In this document: positions 8,871 through 18,478 of the stretch, in pieces
How the letters are laid out: each line of letters begins with the position of its first letter
Numbering within the stretch: position 1 is the stretch's first letter
Source: Phycisphaerales bacterium
Lineage (GTDB): Bacteria; Planctomycetota; Phycisphaerae; Phycisphaerales; SM1A02
Length of the DNA: 43,295 bases
Reading direction: 5' to 3'
Assembly: GCA_013003065.1 (NCBI GenBank)
Contig: JABDLI010000236.1
Location: 1-43,295, forward strand
Translations under genes and position numbers: made by a program
The notes under the pieces: model-generated
Told to the model about the DNA's origin: nothing
What the model saw: only the letters and a program-made list of their open reading frames with translations
Databases searched by the model: none

Positions 8871-11800
8871 CGCTTCCATACCGTGGCATCCATGTTCAAG
8901 ATGGTCTGGGCGACGACGGCGGCGGTCGCGACCTCGACCGGATCGAGCGCATCATCCGCCGGGTGATCGCCCACGCGGAGAAGCCCGGCGGCCGCGTCGG
9001 GATCGGCCGCCAGACGCGTGCGTTGGTCGCGAGCGAGCTCCGCGAGCAGAGCCGCCTCCGCCGCGGTGGGGCGGCGTCCCGTACACAGCCGGAACATGAA
9101 CGCGATCCGCGTCGCGTCGGTGTCGCCACCCGACCGCACCATCCGCTCTCCCGCCACCCGCGCGGCCTCGACGAACTGCGGATCGTTCAAGAGCACGAGC
9201 GCCTGGATCGGCGAGCTCGTCGTCTCCCGCCGGGGCGTGCAGACCTCGCGGGTCGTGGCGTCGAGCGCCATCATGTTCGGCATCGGCGCAGTGCGTTTCC
9301 AGACGGTGTAGAGCGATCGCCGGTAGAGCGCGGTCCCGACGCTCTGCCGGTAGGCGGGGCTCATGGTGTTCGCTTCGCGCCACAGCCCCGCCGGCTGGTA
9401 CGGGCTCACCGGCGGGCCGCCCCGGGTCTCGTCGAGCAGACCGGACACCGACAATGCCAGATCGCGCAACATCTCGGCCGAGAGCCGCCGCGCCGGCCCC
9501 CGCGTCAGGAGCGTGTTGTCCGGATCGCGTCGGGCCAGGTCGCCACGCAGCGCCGACGACTGCCGGTAGGTCGCCGACATCACGATGCGTCGGCACAGCG
9601 CCTTCAGATCCCACCCCGACTCGACGAACTCGACGGCCAGCCAGTCCAGGAGCTCCGGCGCGTCCGGGTAGACACCTTGCGCACCGAAATCTTCGCTGGT
9701 GGCAACCAGTCCCCGCCCGAAGAACATCTGCCAGAGGCGGTTGACGATGACGCGGGCCGTGAGGGGGTGATCGGCGGCGGTCGTCCACCGGGCGAGACCA
9801 AGCCGGTCGCGCGGCGCATCGTCCGGCATCGGCGGGAGCGCGGCCGGCGTCCCCCGCTCGACCCGGTTGGCGGCGGTCTTCGGCGCGTCGTAGGCCCCGC
9901 GGGGAAGGACGTACGCCGCCCGCGGCTCGGCGGATTCTTCCATGACCATCGTTTCGGCAAACCCGGTTCGGTGTTCGAGCAGCGCCCGCACGGCCTCCGA
10001 GCGTTCGACGCGGGCGGCGGCCACCTCGTCATCGATCGCAGCGGCGTAGTACGCGCGCAACGCCGCCGTCTCGCCGTCCGCGAGCGCGCGGGTCAGCGTC
10101 ACGCCATCGACGAGGTGCCGCACCTCGACGGACGCGAGCGCCCGATCGAACACGTTGACGTCGTCGATCACGCCGCCGGCAAGCCCCCGGTCGCGGAATC
10201 GCTGCCCGAACGTGATGCCGTCCCCGCCGACGCCCGGATCCTTCGTGAGCCGATCACGCACGACCCGCGTCGTCACCGGCCGCCCGTCGACGAAGAGTCG
10301 GATGCCCGCCGCGCGACCGGAACCGTCGTACGTGACGGCCACGTGCGCCCACGCGTCCGTCGCGAGCGGTTCCACGGCCCCGATCGCGATGGCGTTCCCC
10401 GGCCAGAACCGGATCAGGCCGAAGAACAGACGACCGTCCTTCAGCGACAGCTCCGTCCCGGGGCGGCCGACGTCGGTGCCCGCGCTGCGGTGAGCGATGA
10501 TGCAGTCCGGCATCCCGGCCGGCACGCGGAGCCAGAACCCGATCGTAAACGCGTCCCACGGCTTCAGCCCGCCGGCCACCTTCGGAAACGACGCCGCGTC
10601 GTCGCCCGTGAACCGCAACCCGGACCCGTGGACGCCCGCGACGAGAGTGTTCACCGCCGCCGTCGTCCCCGGGTTGCCGGCGTCGACGTCGTTGGCAAGG
10701 TGCCCGTCCGGACCGATCGCGTCCAGCGGGTACCGGCCCACCAGACCCGGCAGCGGCGCCGGTGGGGTCGGACCCGACTCCAGCCACTCGGCGAACGCCG
10801 CTTGACGCTCCTCGTGGACGGCCCGCAGCGTGGCGTCCGCCTCCGCGAGGGTCTCTTCGAGCGTCGCCAACCGCGCGCTCTGCGCCTCGGTCGGCAACAG
10901 CAACGCCGGCGTCGGGACGCGGGCCGAATCGAGGTACATCCCCCACTCGTCGATGCTGTTGAAGAACGCAGTCAGGCCGTAGTACTCCCGGGTGGTGATC
11001 GGATCGAACTTGTGATCGTGGCACCGCGCGCACTGGAACGTGAGGCCGAGAAACGCCGTGCCGTACGTCTGCACGCGATCCGCGACGTACTCGAGCCGCC
11101 ACTCCTCCTCGACGCTGCCCCCTTCGTTGGTCATGCGGTGCAGTCGATTGAAGGCGGTCGCGAGCCGCTGCTCGCGGGTCGCCCCGGGCAGCAGGTCGCC
11201 CGCGATCTGCCAGCGGATGAACTCGTCGAAGGGGAGATTGCGATTGAACGCCCGCACGACCCAGTCGCGGTACGGCCAGGTCGGGCTCAGTTGATCGGAC
11301 TGGTAGCCGAACGAATCCGCGTACCGTGCGACGTCGAGCCAGGGAACGGCCATGCGTTCGCCGAACCGCGGCGAGGCGAGCAGGCGATCGACGGCCGCTT
11401 CGTACGCCGCCGCCGGCGTCGCGTGGGTGTCGACGGCGTCGAGCTCTTCCTGCGTCGGCGGCAGCCCGGTGAGGTCGAGCGTGACGCGACGCAGGAGCAG
11501 TGCCGGTTCGGCCGGGGACGCTGGCGTCAACCCGGCCGCCCGCACGCGACGGCCCACGAAGGCGTCGATCGGGTTCGCGTGCGCGTCGGTGCCGGGTCGG
11601 ACGGGCACCGCCGGACGCACGGGGGGCACGAAGGACCAGTGCGTCTCGTACGACGCCCCCTCGTCGATCCAGCGTCGCAGCCGCGCGACCTCATCGGCCG
11701 TGAGCCGCTTGTTGGTCTCCGGCGGCGGCATGCGATCCACCGCCTCGTGGGCCTCGACCCGTTCCAGCAGCAGACTCCGCTCGGGGTGGCCGGGAACGAT

Positions 11801-12031
11801 GACCGAGCGGCCGGACCGACGCGGACGCAACGCCGCGACGCGATCATCGAGCTGCAGGTTCGCCTGCCGAGCGGCCGCATCGGGACCATGACACTGGAAG
11901 CAGTTCGCCGACAGGATCGGTCGAATGTCGCGGTTGAACGACACTGGCGGCGGCACGGCCCCCGTCGACGCCACCACCGCCCCGCCGACGGCGATCAGCA
12001 CCAACGCGTTGCCCTTCGAGACTTTGAGCAC
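8867..12031 (-). CDS. PSCyt1-DUF1549-LamG-DUF1553 planctomycete cytochrome-like protein
   Basis: A large exported protein of about 1054 residues. From the N-terminus it has a signal peptide, a PSCyt1 haem site CFQCHGPDA, and a DUF1549 (PSCyt2) domain with [20 protein letters not shown] and a second haem-type motif [14 protein letters not shown] LamG/concanavalin-like domain follows in the middle ([29 protein letters not shown]), then a C-terminal DUF1553 (PSD1) domain ([22 protein letters not shown]). The start is uncertain: GTG at 12031 gives a clean signal peptide ([21 protein letters not shown]), while a GTG at 12121 adds 30 residues of unlikely sequence. The LamG insertion between the two conserved domains suggests carbohydrate binding. 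It forms a two-gene operon with the DUF1501 gene. The function of the family is unproven. Confidence 0.93.
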   Translation of the reverse strand: MLKVSKGNALVLIAVGGAVVASTGAVPPPVSFNRDIRPILSANCFQCHGPDAAARQANLQLDDRVAALRPRRSGRSVIVPGHPERSLLLERVEAHEAVDRMPPPETNKRLTADEVARLRRWIDEGASYETHWSFVPPVRPAVPVRPGTDAHANPIDAFVGRRVRAAGLTPASPAEPALLLRRVTLDLTGLPPTQEELDAVDTHATPAAAYEAAVDRLLASPRFGERMAVPWLDVARYADSFGYQSDQLSPTWPYRDWVVRAFNRNLPFDEFIRWQIAGDLLPGATREQRLATAFNRLHRMTNEGGSVEEEWRLEYVADRVQTYGTAFLGLTFQCARCHDHKFDPITTREYYGLTAFFNSIDEWGMYLDSARVPTPALLLPTEAQSARLATLEETLAEADATLRAVHEERQAAFAEWLESGPTPPAPLPGLVGRYPLDAIGPDGHLANDVDAGNPGTTAAVNTLVAGVHGSGLRFTGDDAASFPKVAGGLKPWDAFTIGFWLRVPAGMPDCIIAHRSAGTDVGRPGTELSLKDGRLFFGLIRFWPGNAIAIGAVEPLATDAWAHVAVTYDGSGRAAGIRLFVDGRPVTTRVVRDRLTKDPGVGGDGITFGQRFRDRGLAGGVIDDVNVFDRALASVEVRHLVDGVTLTRALADGETAALRAYYAAAIDDEVAAARVERSEAVRALLEHRTGFAETMVMEESAEPRAAYVLPRGAYDAPKTAANRVERGTPAALPPMPDDAPRDRLGLARWTTAADHPLTARVIVNRLWQMFFGRGLVATSEDFGAQGVYPDAPELLDWLAVEFVESGWDLKALCRRIVMSATYRQSSALRGDLARRDPDNTLLTRGPARRLSAEMLRDLALSVSGLLDETRGGPPVSPYQPAGLWREANTMSPAYRQSVGTALYRRSLYTVWKRTAPMPNMMALDATTREVCTPRRETTSSPIQALVLLNDPQFVEAARVAGERMVRSGGDTDATRIAFMFRLCTGRRPTAAEAALLAELARDQRTRLAADPDAAAGLLRVGDHPADDALDPVEVATAAVVAQTILNMDATVWKR

Positions 12032-12149
12032 TTCTCCACACCGCGTGCGTTTTGCCGATCGGGCCGCAACCGGCCGGCTCCAGCCTACTCGCGACCAGCC
12101 GGTTTTCAAGGCGGACGTCACACGCGCGTGCGGGTTCGGAGGCGACGGG

Positions 12150-13202
12150 TCAACGAACGGCGTGGATGCGTTCGAGCTCGATCCGCGGGCGGAGATACGA
12201 GGGCTGCACCGGCTCGTCGTGACAGAGCGCCGTCGACAGGTACTTCTTGTTGGAATCGGGGAAGATCGTCACCACGGTTGCCTCCGGCCCGAGTTCCTCG
12301 ACGAGCTGCACGGCCCCGAGGAAGTTGGCGCCCGAGGAGATGCCCACGGCAAGACCGAGCTGACGGCACAGATACTGCGCCATCAGGATCGCGTCGCCGT
12401 CCCAAGCGTCGAGCGTTTCGTCGAGCTCGTCGAGATCGACGATCGACGGAATGAACTCGTCCGAGATCCCCTGGATACGGTGGTGCCCGACGCGGTGCCC
12501 GGTGCGCAGCGTGGGTGAGTTTGCGGGCTCGAGCGGGTGGATGCGAGCCGCGGGGGCCACGCGACGAAGGTAACGACCCACGCCCATGACGGTTCCGCCG
12601 GTGCCGACGCCGGCGACGAACGCATCGACGCGTCGGTTGAACGCCGCAAGCTGACGCTCGATTTCCGGACCGGTGCTCTGCTCGTGAGCCTCGATGTTCG
12701 CCCGGTTGTCGAACTGCCGAGGGACGAAGACGTCATCGTGCGTGGCGGCATCCGACTCGGCTCGCGTCACTGCCCCGATGAATCCGCCCTCCTCCGCCGA
12801 GACCAGCACCACCTCGGCGCCGAAGCTGCGGATCAGCTCGATCCGCTCGCGGCTCATCCAGTCCGGGATGTAGATGCGAACCGGGTGCGACAAGGCGCTC
12901 CCGAGCGCCGCGAACGAGATACCGGTATTGCCGCTCGACGCCTCGACGATCGTCATGCCCGGTCGCAAGTCGCCGTCGGCGTAGCCGCGGCGGAGGATGT
13001 ACGCGGCCATGCGATCCTTGATGCTCCCCGTCATGTTCTCGATTTCGTACTTGGCGTAGAGACGCCGCGACCGACCGTCGAAGCGGTACCGGATTTCCAC
13101 GAGCGGGGTTCCGCCGATGAGCGCGCTGATCGCGTCGATGGGGGAAGGTTCGGTCACCGGTCGATGCGGGGAAGGCCCCGCCTTGGTGGAAGAAAGCGTC
13201 AT
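12150..13202 (-). CDS. PLP-dependent cysteine synthase family protein
   Basis: A 350-residue fold-type II PLP enzyme of the cysteine synthase/cystathionine beta-synthase group. The Schiff-base lysine is Lys62 in [12 protein letters not shown], the phosphate and substrate loop is [12 protein letters not shown] (about 87-98), and [12 protein letters not shown] is the PLP phosphate-binding glycine loop. The C-terminal [10 protein letters not shown] and [13 protein letters not shown] segments match the family. The ATG at 13202 has GGGGA four bases upstream; an upstream start at 13286 is possible but adds unconserved sequence. It probably uses O-acetylserine or a related activated serine and a sulfur donor, but the exact substrate cannot be told. 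No serine acetyltransferase is adjacent. It is transcribed in the same direction as the upstream PadR gene, 93 bases away, so co-transcription is possible. Confidence 0.9.
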   Translation of the reverse strand: MTLSSTKAGPSPHRPVTEPSPIDAISALIGGTPLVEIRYRFDGRSRRLYAKYEIENMTGSIKDRMAAYILRRGYADGDLRPGMTIVEASSGNTGISFAALGSALSHPVRIYIPDWMSRERIELIRSFGAEVVLVSAEEGGFIGAVTRAESDAATHDDVFVPRQFDNRANIEAHEQSTGPEIERQLAAFNRRVDAFVAGVGTGGTVMGVGRYLRRVAPAARIHPLEPANSPTLRTGHRVGHHRIQGISDEFIPSIVDLDELDETLDAWDGDAILMAQYLCRQLGLAVGISSGANFLGAVQLVEELGPEATVVTIFPDSNKKYLSTALCHDEPVQPSYLRPRIELERIHAVR

Positions 13203-13295
13203 GTCCCCAGGATCGCCAACCTTCAAGGCCGCGACGCCCGGAAGATCACCCCGATTTGGGCCCGGGCGGCGGGCGTGCCCCGTCACGCGCTCCGC

Positions 13296-13832
13296 TCACG
13301 AGCCGGAGATCAGCTTGCGGGCCTCGGCGATCCACCGCAGCCGCGCTCGGTTGAGACGCCGCGTGTTGTCGTGCGCAAGCGTCATCCACGGATCATCGGA
13401 ATGGGCGGCGTCGTGGTCGTCGACGAGACCGGTCTGGGCCCGGATGCACGCCTCCGCCTCGTCCAGCCACGTCCGTCGCGCCGCGGGGGACAGTGCCGAC
13501 AGAAAGAGCATGCGGGTGCGGAGCGGATCGTCGGCAAAGCCCGCCTCCGGCGTCAGCGGCGTCTGCAGCCAGGCCCGCAATTCCCGGCGACCGGCGGGGG
13601 TGATCGAGTACGCCCGCGCCGGGCGGGCTCCCGTGGGAGTCGCCGCCGAACGCACCAACCGCCGCTGCTCGAGCCGGCGCAACGCCGGGTAGATCGCTCC
13701 CGCCGATCCGCTGAACCGGGCCGAGGGGGAGTCGAGGAACATTCGGCGAACGGCATAGGCCGTCGCGGGTCCGCTCACGGCGACGCAGCCCAGAATGACG
13801 GATTCGAGGTCGGAGAGCGGGCGGTCGGGCAT
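13296..13832 (-). CDS. PadR family transcriptional regulator
   Basis: A 178-residue protein with a PadR winged-helix N-terminus: LSDLESVILGCVAVSGPATAYAVRR, then SAGAIYPALRRLEQRRLVR as recognition helix and wing, and AYSITPAGRRELRAWL. The C-terminal half (from about 95) is the helical dimerisation region of PadR subfamily 2. It is divergent from an exported aspartyl protease, and an inverted repeat lies in the 87 bases between them, so autoregulation and control of the protease gene are likely. The ligand, if any, is unknown. Confidence 0.9.
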   Translation of the reverse strand: MPDRPLSDLESVILGCVAVSGPATAYAVRRMFLDSPSARFSGSAGAIYPALRRLEQRRLVRSAATPTGARPARAYSITPAGRRELRAWLQTPLTPEAGFADDPLRTRMLFLSALSPAARRTWLDEAEACIRAQTGLVDDHDAAHSDDPWMTLAHDNTRRLNRARLRWIAEARKLISGS

Positions 13833-13887
13833 CGGGAGGGGCTCGATTCCGGGAATCGCGGGAAGATCGCGGCAGCCCGGATCTCAT

Positions 13888-13906
13888 ATAGTACGATTCG
13901 GACTAT
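13888..13906. promoter_or_regulatory. Candidate PadR operator in the divergent promoter
   Basis: ATAGT (13888-13892) and ACTAT (13902-13906) form an inverted repeat with a 9-base spacer, in an AT-rich patch of otherwise GC-rich DNA. It sits 14 bases before the ATG of the protease gene and about 56 bases from the PadR start. PadR proteins bind short two-fold sites of this size, so it is a reasonable operator. AGGAG at 13908-13912 immediately after it is the ribosome site of the protease gene. Confidence 0.5.
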
Positions 13907-13919
13907 CAGGAGATCAACC

Positions 13920-15107
13920 ATGAAGATGCGCTCGACGTTTCTCGCCTGCGGGCTCGCCGTCTTCGCCGCCGCCCCGGTCGCGGCGCGGGGTGGAGACGAC
14001 GCGAACACCCCACCGAAGACGCGATCGCACGTCCCCGCGGACGCGGTGCGTGTGCCCCTTCGCATCGTCAACGGGCGTCCGGTCATCGACGCTCGGATCA
14101 ACGATGCGGGTCCGTACGGATTCGTCTTCGACACGGGCTCCCCGGTAGTGTTCCTGCACGGGGACATGGCGCGCGAGCTCGAGCTCGCCATCGAGGGCAC
14201 CTCGATGGTCGGGGCCCCCGGCGGCCCCCAGACGATGCCGGTCAAGGAGCACACGATCGACCGCATCCGGATCGGACCGGCGACGTTCCAGCGGCTGCCG
14301 GGCATGTCGCACGAGGACGCGATGATGCGGAACGCCCTCGGCGCCGAACGCGGCGTGATTGGTCTCCCGACGTTTGCCGACTGCCTCGTCACGATCGACT
14401 ATCCGGCCGGGCAGCTCGTCATCGCACGCGGGTCGCTCACGGAAGGCGACGGCTCGATGCCCTACCGGCTCGACCAGTACGACATGCCGACGATCACGCT
14501 CGACGTCGCGGGGATCGAGATCGATTGCCACATCGACAGCGGGAGCATGGGCGGCATCACGCTTCCGGCGCGGCTGGAGGAAGAGCTTCCCCTCCGGACG
14601 CCGCCCTTCGTCGTCGGCCGCGGCCGCACGGCCAGCGGTGCGTTCGAGATCCGCCGGGCCACGCTCGACGGCGTCGCCGCGATCGGTCCGCATCGGCTGT
14701 CCGATCCCGAGCTTCACTTCAACGACATGTTCCCGCACGCGAACCTCGGCGGCGTCGTGCTGTCTCAGTTCGCCGTCACCATCGACCAGCGGGCGAAACG
14801 AATTCGTTTCAGCCCCGGTGTTGCAACCCAGGAACCCGTTCGCATGTCCGGACGGCGGCCCACCTACGGCGTCATGCTGGCGATGGGGCCGACCGGGCCG
14901 GTGCCGGTGCGGGGAGTGGTCCCGGGCGGCATCGCCGAGCGGGCCGGCCTCCGCGCGGACGATGTCATCGTTGCCGTGAACGGCACTCCGGTCGACGAAT
15001 TGGACATGACGGCACGAGGCGCCGCCTTCCGCGCTGCGTCGATTCGCCTCACCGTCGACCGCGGAGGCGAGACCCATACGATCGAGATGAGCCACGACAT
15101 GAAGTGA
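13920..15107 (+). CDS. Exported retropepsin-like aspartyl protease with C-terminal PDZ domain
   Basis: A 395-residue protein with a signal peptide (residues 1-22, ending AAPVAARG). Two aspartyl-protease lobes follow in one chain: FDTGSPVVFLHG near residue 77, and CHIDSGSMGGITLP near 203 as the second D-[ST]-G motif. A PDZ domain follows from about 310, with the carboxylate-binding and core pattern VRGVVPGGIAERAGLRADDVIVAVNGTPV. The start is set by AGGAG seven bases before the ATG at 13920; the open frame continues upstream but only across the PadR shadow. The combination of retropepsin-like lobes with PDZ is common among exported bacterial proteins of this kind. The target is unknown. Its divergent arrangement with PadR suggests induction by a small molecule. 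Confidence 0.9.
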   Translation: MKMRSTFLACGLAVFAAAPVAARGGDDANTPPKTRSHVPADAVRVPLRIVNGRPVIDARINDAGPYGFVFDTGSPVVFLHGDMARELELAIEGTSMVGAPGGPQTMPVKEHTIDRIRIGPATFQRLPGMSHEDAMMRNALGAERGVIGLPTFADCLVTIDYPAGQLVIARGSLTEGDGSMPYRLDQYDMPTITLDVAGIEIDCHIDSGSMGGITLPARLEEELPLRTPPFVVGRGRTASGAFEIRRATLDGVAAIGPHRLSDPELHFNDMFPHANLGGVVLSQFAVTIDQRAKRIRFSPGVATQEPVRMSGRRPTYGVMLAMGPTGPVPVRGVVPGGIAERAGLRADDVIVAVNGTPVDELDMTARGAAFRAASIRLTVDRGGETHTIEMSHDMK

Positions 15108-15115
15108 CCGGCGGG

Positions 15116-15571
15116 TCAGCTCGAACGGGAAGCCGCGGGCCGGCCCCGCAGACGCCACCCGATGAGGACGCCGATCACGCCGACGATGGGGTTGAGCACC
15201 ATCGCCCACAGCGGCGCGTGCGCGTTGCTCATGGCTTCAAACAGGGTCACGACCTCCGGTCGCGGCTCGGCCGCCGCCGGCTCGACCGTCGCCGCGAGCG
15301 TGCTCAAAATGCCGAGCACGACGATGAACCCGATGAGGATTCCGATCGCGCGACGGCCGCGGCTGATGAACGCACAGACGTACCCGCCCGCGACGGAGGC
15401 CGCGAGACCCACGAGCGGGTTCGTCAGATTCCAGGTCAGGGAGGTCTCCCAGACGGCCGGCTCGAACGCGCCCGCCGGTCCGAGGAGCACCCAGAGCAGG
15501 CTCAACCCGGCGAACACCAGGACGACCGCGACGACGTATCCGGCGATTGCCGCTCCAACGGCTTTCAACAT
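15116..15571 (-). CDS. Small four-helix membrane protein, unknown function
   Basis: A 151-residue hydrophobic protein that I do not recognise. It has four predicted membrane helices: about 2-30, 46-66, 75-95 and 122-142. Between helices 3 and 4 is an extracytoplasmic or loop segment rich in Pro, Ala and Glu (VEPAAAEPRPEVVTLFEAM). The C-terminus is basic (RLRGRPAASRSS). The ATG at 15571 is preceded by AAAGGGAG with about seven bases of spacing, which favours it over an ATG nine codons upstream. It converges with the protease gene, 8 bases apart, and is divergent from the RlmK-like gene. Confidence 0.75.
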   Translation of the reverse strand: MLKAVGAAIAGYVVAVVLVFAGLSLLWVLLGPAGAFEPAVWETSLTWNLTNPLVGLAASVAGGYVCAFISRGRRAIGILIGFIVVLGILSTLAATVEPAAAEPRPEVVTLFEAMSNAHAPLWAMVLNPIVGVIGVLIGWRLRGRPAASRSS

Positions 15572-15747
15572 GCGACTGCTCCCTTTCGGTTGCCCCACTC
15601 CCCCGTGCGTCGTCGTCCCGCCGAACCCCGAGTGTCATCGGCCGGTCGCACCTCGGCCACTCGCCCCGGGGCACCCGGGGGGGCCGCCGACGCTCGACAC
15701 CGGGGCGGCGACCCCCAACAATGCCCACCGCAGGAGCGCCGACGTCC

Positions 15748-16761
15748 ATGCTCGCCGAACGCCTCGCCAAACGCATGCGTCACCTCGCCAAGTGGGCGCG
15801 AAAGCAGCAGATCGGCTGTTTCCGTCTCTACGAGCGTGACATCCCCGACTTTCCGGTCGTCATCGATTGGTACGCCGATCTCGAGGGTGCCGACATCGCA
15901 CGCGATGGTGACGCCGTGGCGTGGTTTCACGATCGCACCCGCGACGAGACGCTCGATGCCACGATCGCCTACCGCCGCGCGGCGGAGGCGGCGATCTGCG
16001 CCGGACTGCGGATCGACCCCGAGCGGCTGTTCACCAAACACCGGGGCCGGCAGCGGGACGGCGCAGGCGGGCGGGAGCAGTACGAGCGGCTCGGTTCCCG
16101 CGGCGTCGTCAAGCTCGTGGCGGAGCACGGATCGCGGTTCGAGGTCAACTTGTCCGACTATGTCGACGTCGGCCTCTTTCTCGATCACCGCCCCACCCGC
16201 CGCGCCGTGCGGGAGCGGGCGGCGGGCAAGCGGGTCCTCAACCTCTTCGGGTACACCGGTGCGTTCACCGTGCACGCCCGGGCGGGCGGGGCGACCCGCA
16301 CCACGACGATCGACATGTCCCGCACGTACCTGGAGTGGTTCGAACGCAACCTGGCCCACAACGGCATGACCGCGACCGACGCGCACGTGACCGTGCACGC
16401 CGACTGCCTGCAATGGCTGGCGGACGGGCCCGGCCCGGGCGAGGCGTACGACCTCGTCATCTGCGATCCGCCCACGTTCTCCAACTCGAAACGGATGCGG
16501 GCCGACTCGTTCGCGATCGAGCGTGATTACCCGGAGCTGCTCGCCGACCTCGCCCCGTTCGTCGCGCCCGGCGGCGAGGTCTTCTTCTCGACGAACGCGC
16601 GCCGCTTCGACCTCGACGCAGAACGCGTCCCGCGTGGCTTCGGCGTCCACGAGATCAGCCACCGGTCGATCCCGGAGGACGTTCGGAACAAGAGGATCCA
16701 CCGGTGCTGGCGGCTGGCGGAGGGGTGGGCGTCCCGCGCAAAGAACGACCGGACGACCTGA
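15748..16761 (+). CDS. RlmK-like class I SAM-dependent 23S rRNA methyltransferase
   Basis: A 337-residue protein matching the C-terminal (RlmK) half of E. coli RlmKL, which makes m7G2069 in 23S rRNA. The N-terminal AKRMRHLAKWARKQQIGCFRLYERDIPDFP and central KHRGRQRDGAGG sections match the family. VLNLFGYTGAFTVHARAGG is the SAM-binding motif I, TIDMSRTYLEWFERNL follows it, and CDPPTFSNSK is motif IV. The N-terminal THUMP and RlmL half found in gammaproteobacteria is absent, so this is the stand-alone form. The ATG at 15748 has AGGAG about eleven bases upstream; an ATG at 15721 is also possible. It is expected to act in the cytoplasm on ribosomal RNA. Confidence 0.88.
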   Translation: MLAERLAKRMRHLAKWARKQQIGCFRLYERDIPDFPVVIDWYADLEGADIARDGDAVAWFHDRTRDETLDATIAYRRAAEAAICAGLRIDPERLFTKHRGRQRDGAGGREQYERLGSRGVVKLVAEHGSRFEVNLSDYVDVGLFLDHRPTRRAVRERAAGKRVLNLFGYTGAFTVHARAGGATRTTTIDMSRTYLEWFERNLAHNGMTATDAHVTVHADCLQWLADGPGPGEAYDLVICDPPTFSNSKRMRADSFAIERDYPELLADLAPFVAPGGEVFFSTNARRFDLDAERVPRGFGVHEISHRSIPEDVRNKRIHRCWRLAEGWASRAKNDRTT

Positions 16762-16872
16762 CGCGTCATCCGCTCCACTTCCGACTTGCACGGCGATCCA
16801 ACTCTCCGGGTCACGATCGCGCGGTCCCGGTCGACCTCTCCCTCGACCTCCACCTCGAATCCCACGCGACCG

Positions 16873-18156
16873 CTACAGATGCTCCCGGAGCAACGCCGCC
16901 GCCGACTCCTTGAACCGCACTGGCCACGGACGCTGCTTCCACTCCGCGAGCGTCACGCGACGGGCTCGGCCGCAGTCCGCGTCGAACGTGCGTTCGAGCT
17001 GCGTCGCGAAGTCGGCGTCGAGCACGACCAGGTTCGCCTCGTCGTTGAGCTTGAAGGACCGGTTGTCGAAGTTGGCGGATCCGATCGAGGTCCACGCTCC
17101 GTCCACGATCATGTACTTGCAGTGGTACATCGTGGGGAGATACTCGTAGATCGAAACACCCGTCGCGAGAAGATCGCCCCAGAGATGACGTGAGGCGTGC
17201 CGGCTGACCGGCGTATCCGTGTGAGGTCCGGCGACGATGATGTCGATGGTCACGCCCCGCTCCCGAGCCCGGCACAGGTGATCGAGCGTCAGCTCGTCGG
17301 GGACGAAGTACGGGGTGGCAATGCGGATCGACTTCTGGGCGCCGGCGATCGCCAGCAGGAACATCTTCTGGACGTCGCCGCTCTTGCCCTCCGGCGAGCT
17401 GTAGACGGCGATCGCACGAGCGTCACCCCGATCGCTCAACGCCGGATAGTGGACCTCGCCGTGCAGGACCTCGCCGGCCGCTTCCATCCAGTTCTCGCAG
17501 AAGGCCGCCTGCAGCAACGCAACCACGTTGCCTTCGACGCGAAAGTGAACATCCCGCCACTCCGACGGATCGCGGGCGTCGCCACGCCAGGCGTCACCGA
17601 TACCGACCCCACCCAGGAACGCCACCCGACCATCCACGATCAACAGCTTTCGGTGCGTGCGGCAATTCGCCTCCGCGATCGGATCCGGAACGAAGACGGA
17701 CGGCTCCTCGAAGAGGCAGAACCTGGCTCCCGCCGATTCCATGCTCGTGCGAAACGACGACGGCATGGGCATCCCGCCGAACGCATCGACAATGACATTG
17801 ACATCGACGCCGGCTCGAGCCCGCTCGCTCAACGCATCCGTGAACGTCCTTGCGATCTCGCCGTCACCGAACACGTAGGTCTCGAAGTTGACGCTCCGTT
17901 CGGCACTTCGAATCGCCTGGAGCATGGCGGGGAATATCTCGTCGCCGTTCTGCAACACCTCGATCGAATTCCCGCCGACGGGAACACTGCCGAGCACGCC
18001 GGTCAGCGTCCGCTCGAACGCGGGGTCGTGGAGTCCGTACCCCAAGGCTTCGATGTGGTAGCTCGCGCCTGCGTTCGGCCGGTAGAGCAGCACTCCGATG
18101 CCCGCCACCAGGAGCAGCCCGCCCGCCATCCACCACCGTCGTTTGGTCATCTTCAT
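16873..18156 (-). CDS. Phospholipase D / cardiolipin synthase-like membrane protein
   Basis: A 427-residue protein with an N-terminal membrane anchor (about residues 8-25, after a basic MKMTKRRWW) and two phospholipase D active-site motifs: THRKLLIVDG and YHCKYMIVDG, each H-x-K-x4-D. After each motif comes the usual GG or GSANFDNRS element, and SRHLWGDLL lies between them. This domain order fits the bacterial cardiolipin synthase group, which makes cardiolipin from phosphatidylglycerol or phosphatidylethanolamine. ClsB-like proteins share the same motifs, so the exact reaction is not certain. The start is assigned at the ATG at 18156 (MKMTK); no clear ribosome site is visible, and another ATG lies 9 codons upstream. 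The GTCCGN hexamer array begins about 80 bases upstream of it. Confidence 0.88.
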   Translation of the reverse strand: MKMTKRRWWMAGGLLLVAGIGVLLYRPNAGASYHIEALGYGLHDPAFERTLTGVLGSVPVGGNSIEVLQNGDEIFPAMLQAIRSAERSVNFETYVFGDGEIARTFTDALSERARAGVDVNVIVDAFGGMPMPSSFRTSMESAGARFCLFEEPSVFVPDPIAEANCRTHRKLLIVDGRVAFLGGVGIGDAWRGDARDPSEWRDVHFRVEGNVVALLQAAFCENWMEAAGEVLHGEVHYPALSDRGDARAIAVYSSPEGKSGDVQKMFLLAIAGAQKSIRIATPYFVPDELTLDHLCRARERGVTIDIIVAGPHTDTPVSRHASRHLWGDLLATGVSIYEYLPTMYHCKYMIVDGAWTSIGSANFDNRSFKLNDEANLVVLDADFATQLERTFDADCGRARRVTLAEWKQRPWPVRFKESAAALLREHL

Positions 18157-18234
18157 GGGGAGCAGAATCGGCCGGCCGCGCAAACCGGGGATGAAGCGCG
18201 GGTGAAAACGGCCTCATTTGCGCGACGGCGAGGC

Positions 18235-18438
18235 CCGTCCGGGTCCGGGTCCGGGTCCGCGTCCGCGTCCGTGTCCGCGTCCGTGTCCGCGCCCGTGTCC
18301 GTGTCCGGGTCCGCGTCCGTGTCCGCGTCCGCGTCCGTGTCCGCGTCCGTGTCCGTGTCCGCGTCCGGGCCCGCGTCCGTGCCCGCGTCCGTGCCCGCGT
18401 CCGTGTCCGTGCTCGCGACCGCGCCCGTGTCCGCGCCG
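18235..18438. repeat. Degenerate GTCCGN hexamer tandem array 1
   Basis: About 34 copies of a hexamer GTCCGN (mostly GTCCGC and GTCCGT, with some GCCCGT and GTCCGG) stand in tandem on the plus strand, with a tendency to alternate C and T at position six to give a 12-base period. The array lies between the stop of the DinB-like gene and the start of the phospholipase D gene. It is open in several frames only because it is a repeat (for example Ser-Ala-Ser-Val), so I do not call it coding. The same repeat in the same orientation occurs at 23392-23621. Confidence 0.93.
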
Positions 18439-18452
18439 TGACGTCCCCGACC

Positions 18453-18478
18453 ATCCTCGGATCGACTCACCCGAGGAT
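18453..18478 (-). terminator. Hairpin spanning the stop codon of the DinB-like gene
   Basis: ATCCTCGG (18453-18460) and CCGAGGAT (18471-18478) form a perfect 8-bp stem with a 10-base loop that contains the TGA of the DinB-like gene. No T-tract follows; the hexamer array starts 15 bases further on. It may stabilise the 3' end or help termination together with the array, or be chance. Confidence 0.3.

Noticed and set aside
8963-12454. A 1163-codon open frame on the plus strand
   Set aside because: It is antisense to the PSCyt protein, rich in Arg, and has no recognisable domain; a shadow of high GC content.
12537-13919. Upstream extension of the aspartyl protease frame
   Set aside because: It shadows the cysteine-synthase-like and PadR genes; AGGAG and a signal peptide place the start at 13920.
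18218-18454. Open frames of Ser-Ala-Val, Gly-His-Arg or Arg-Thr repeats across the hexamer array
   Set aside because: They are translations of a tandem hexamer in every frame and have no independent start or context.
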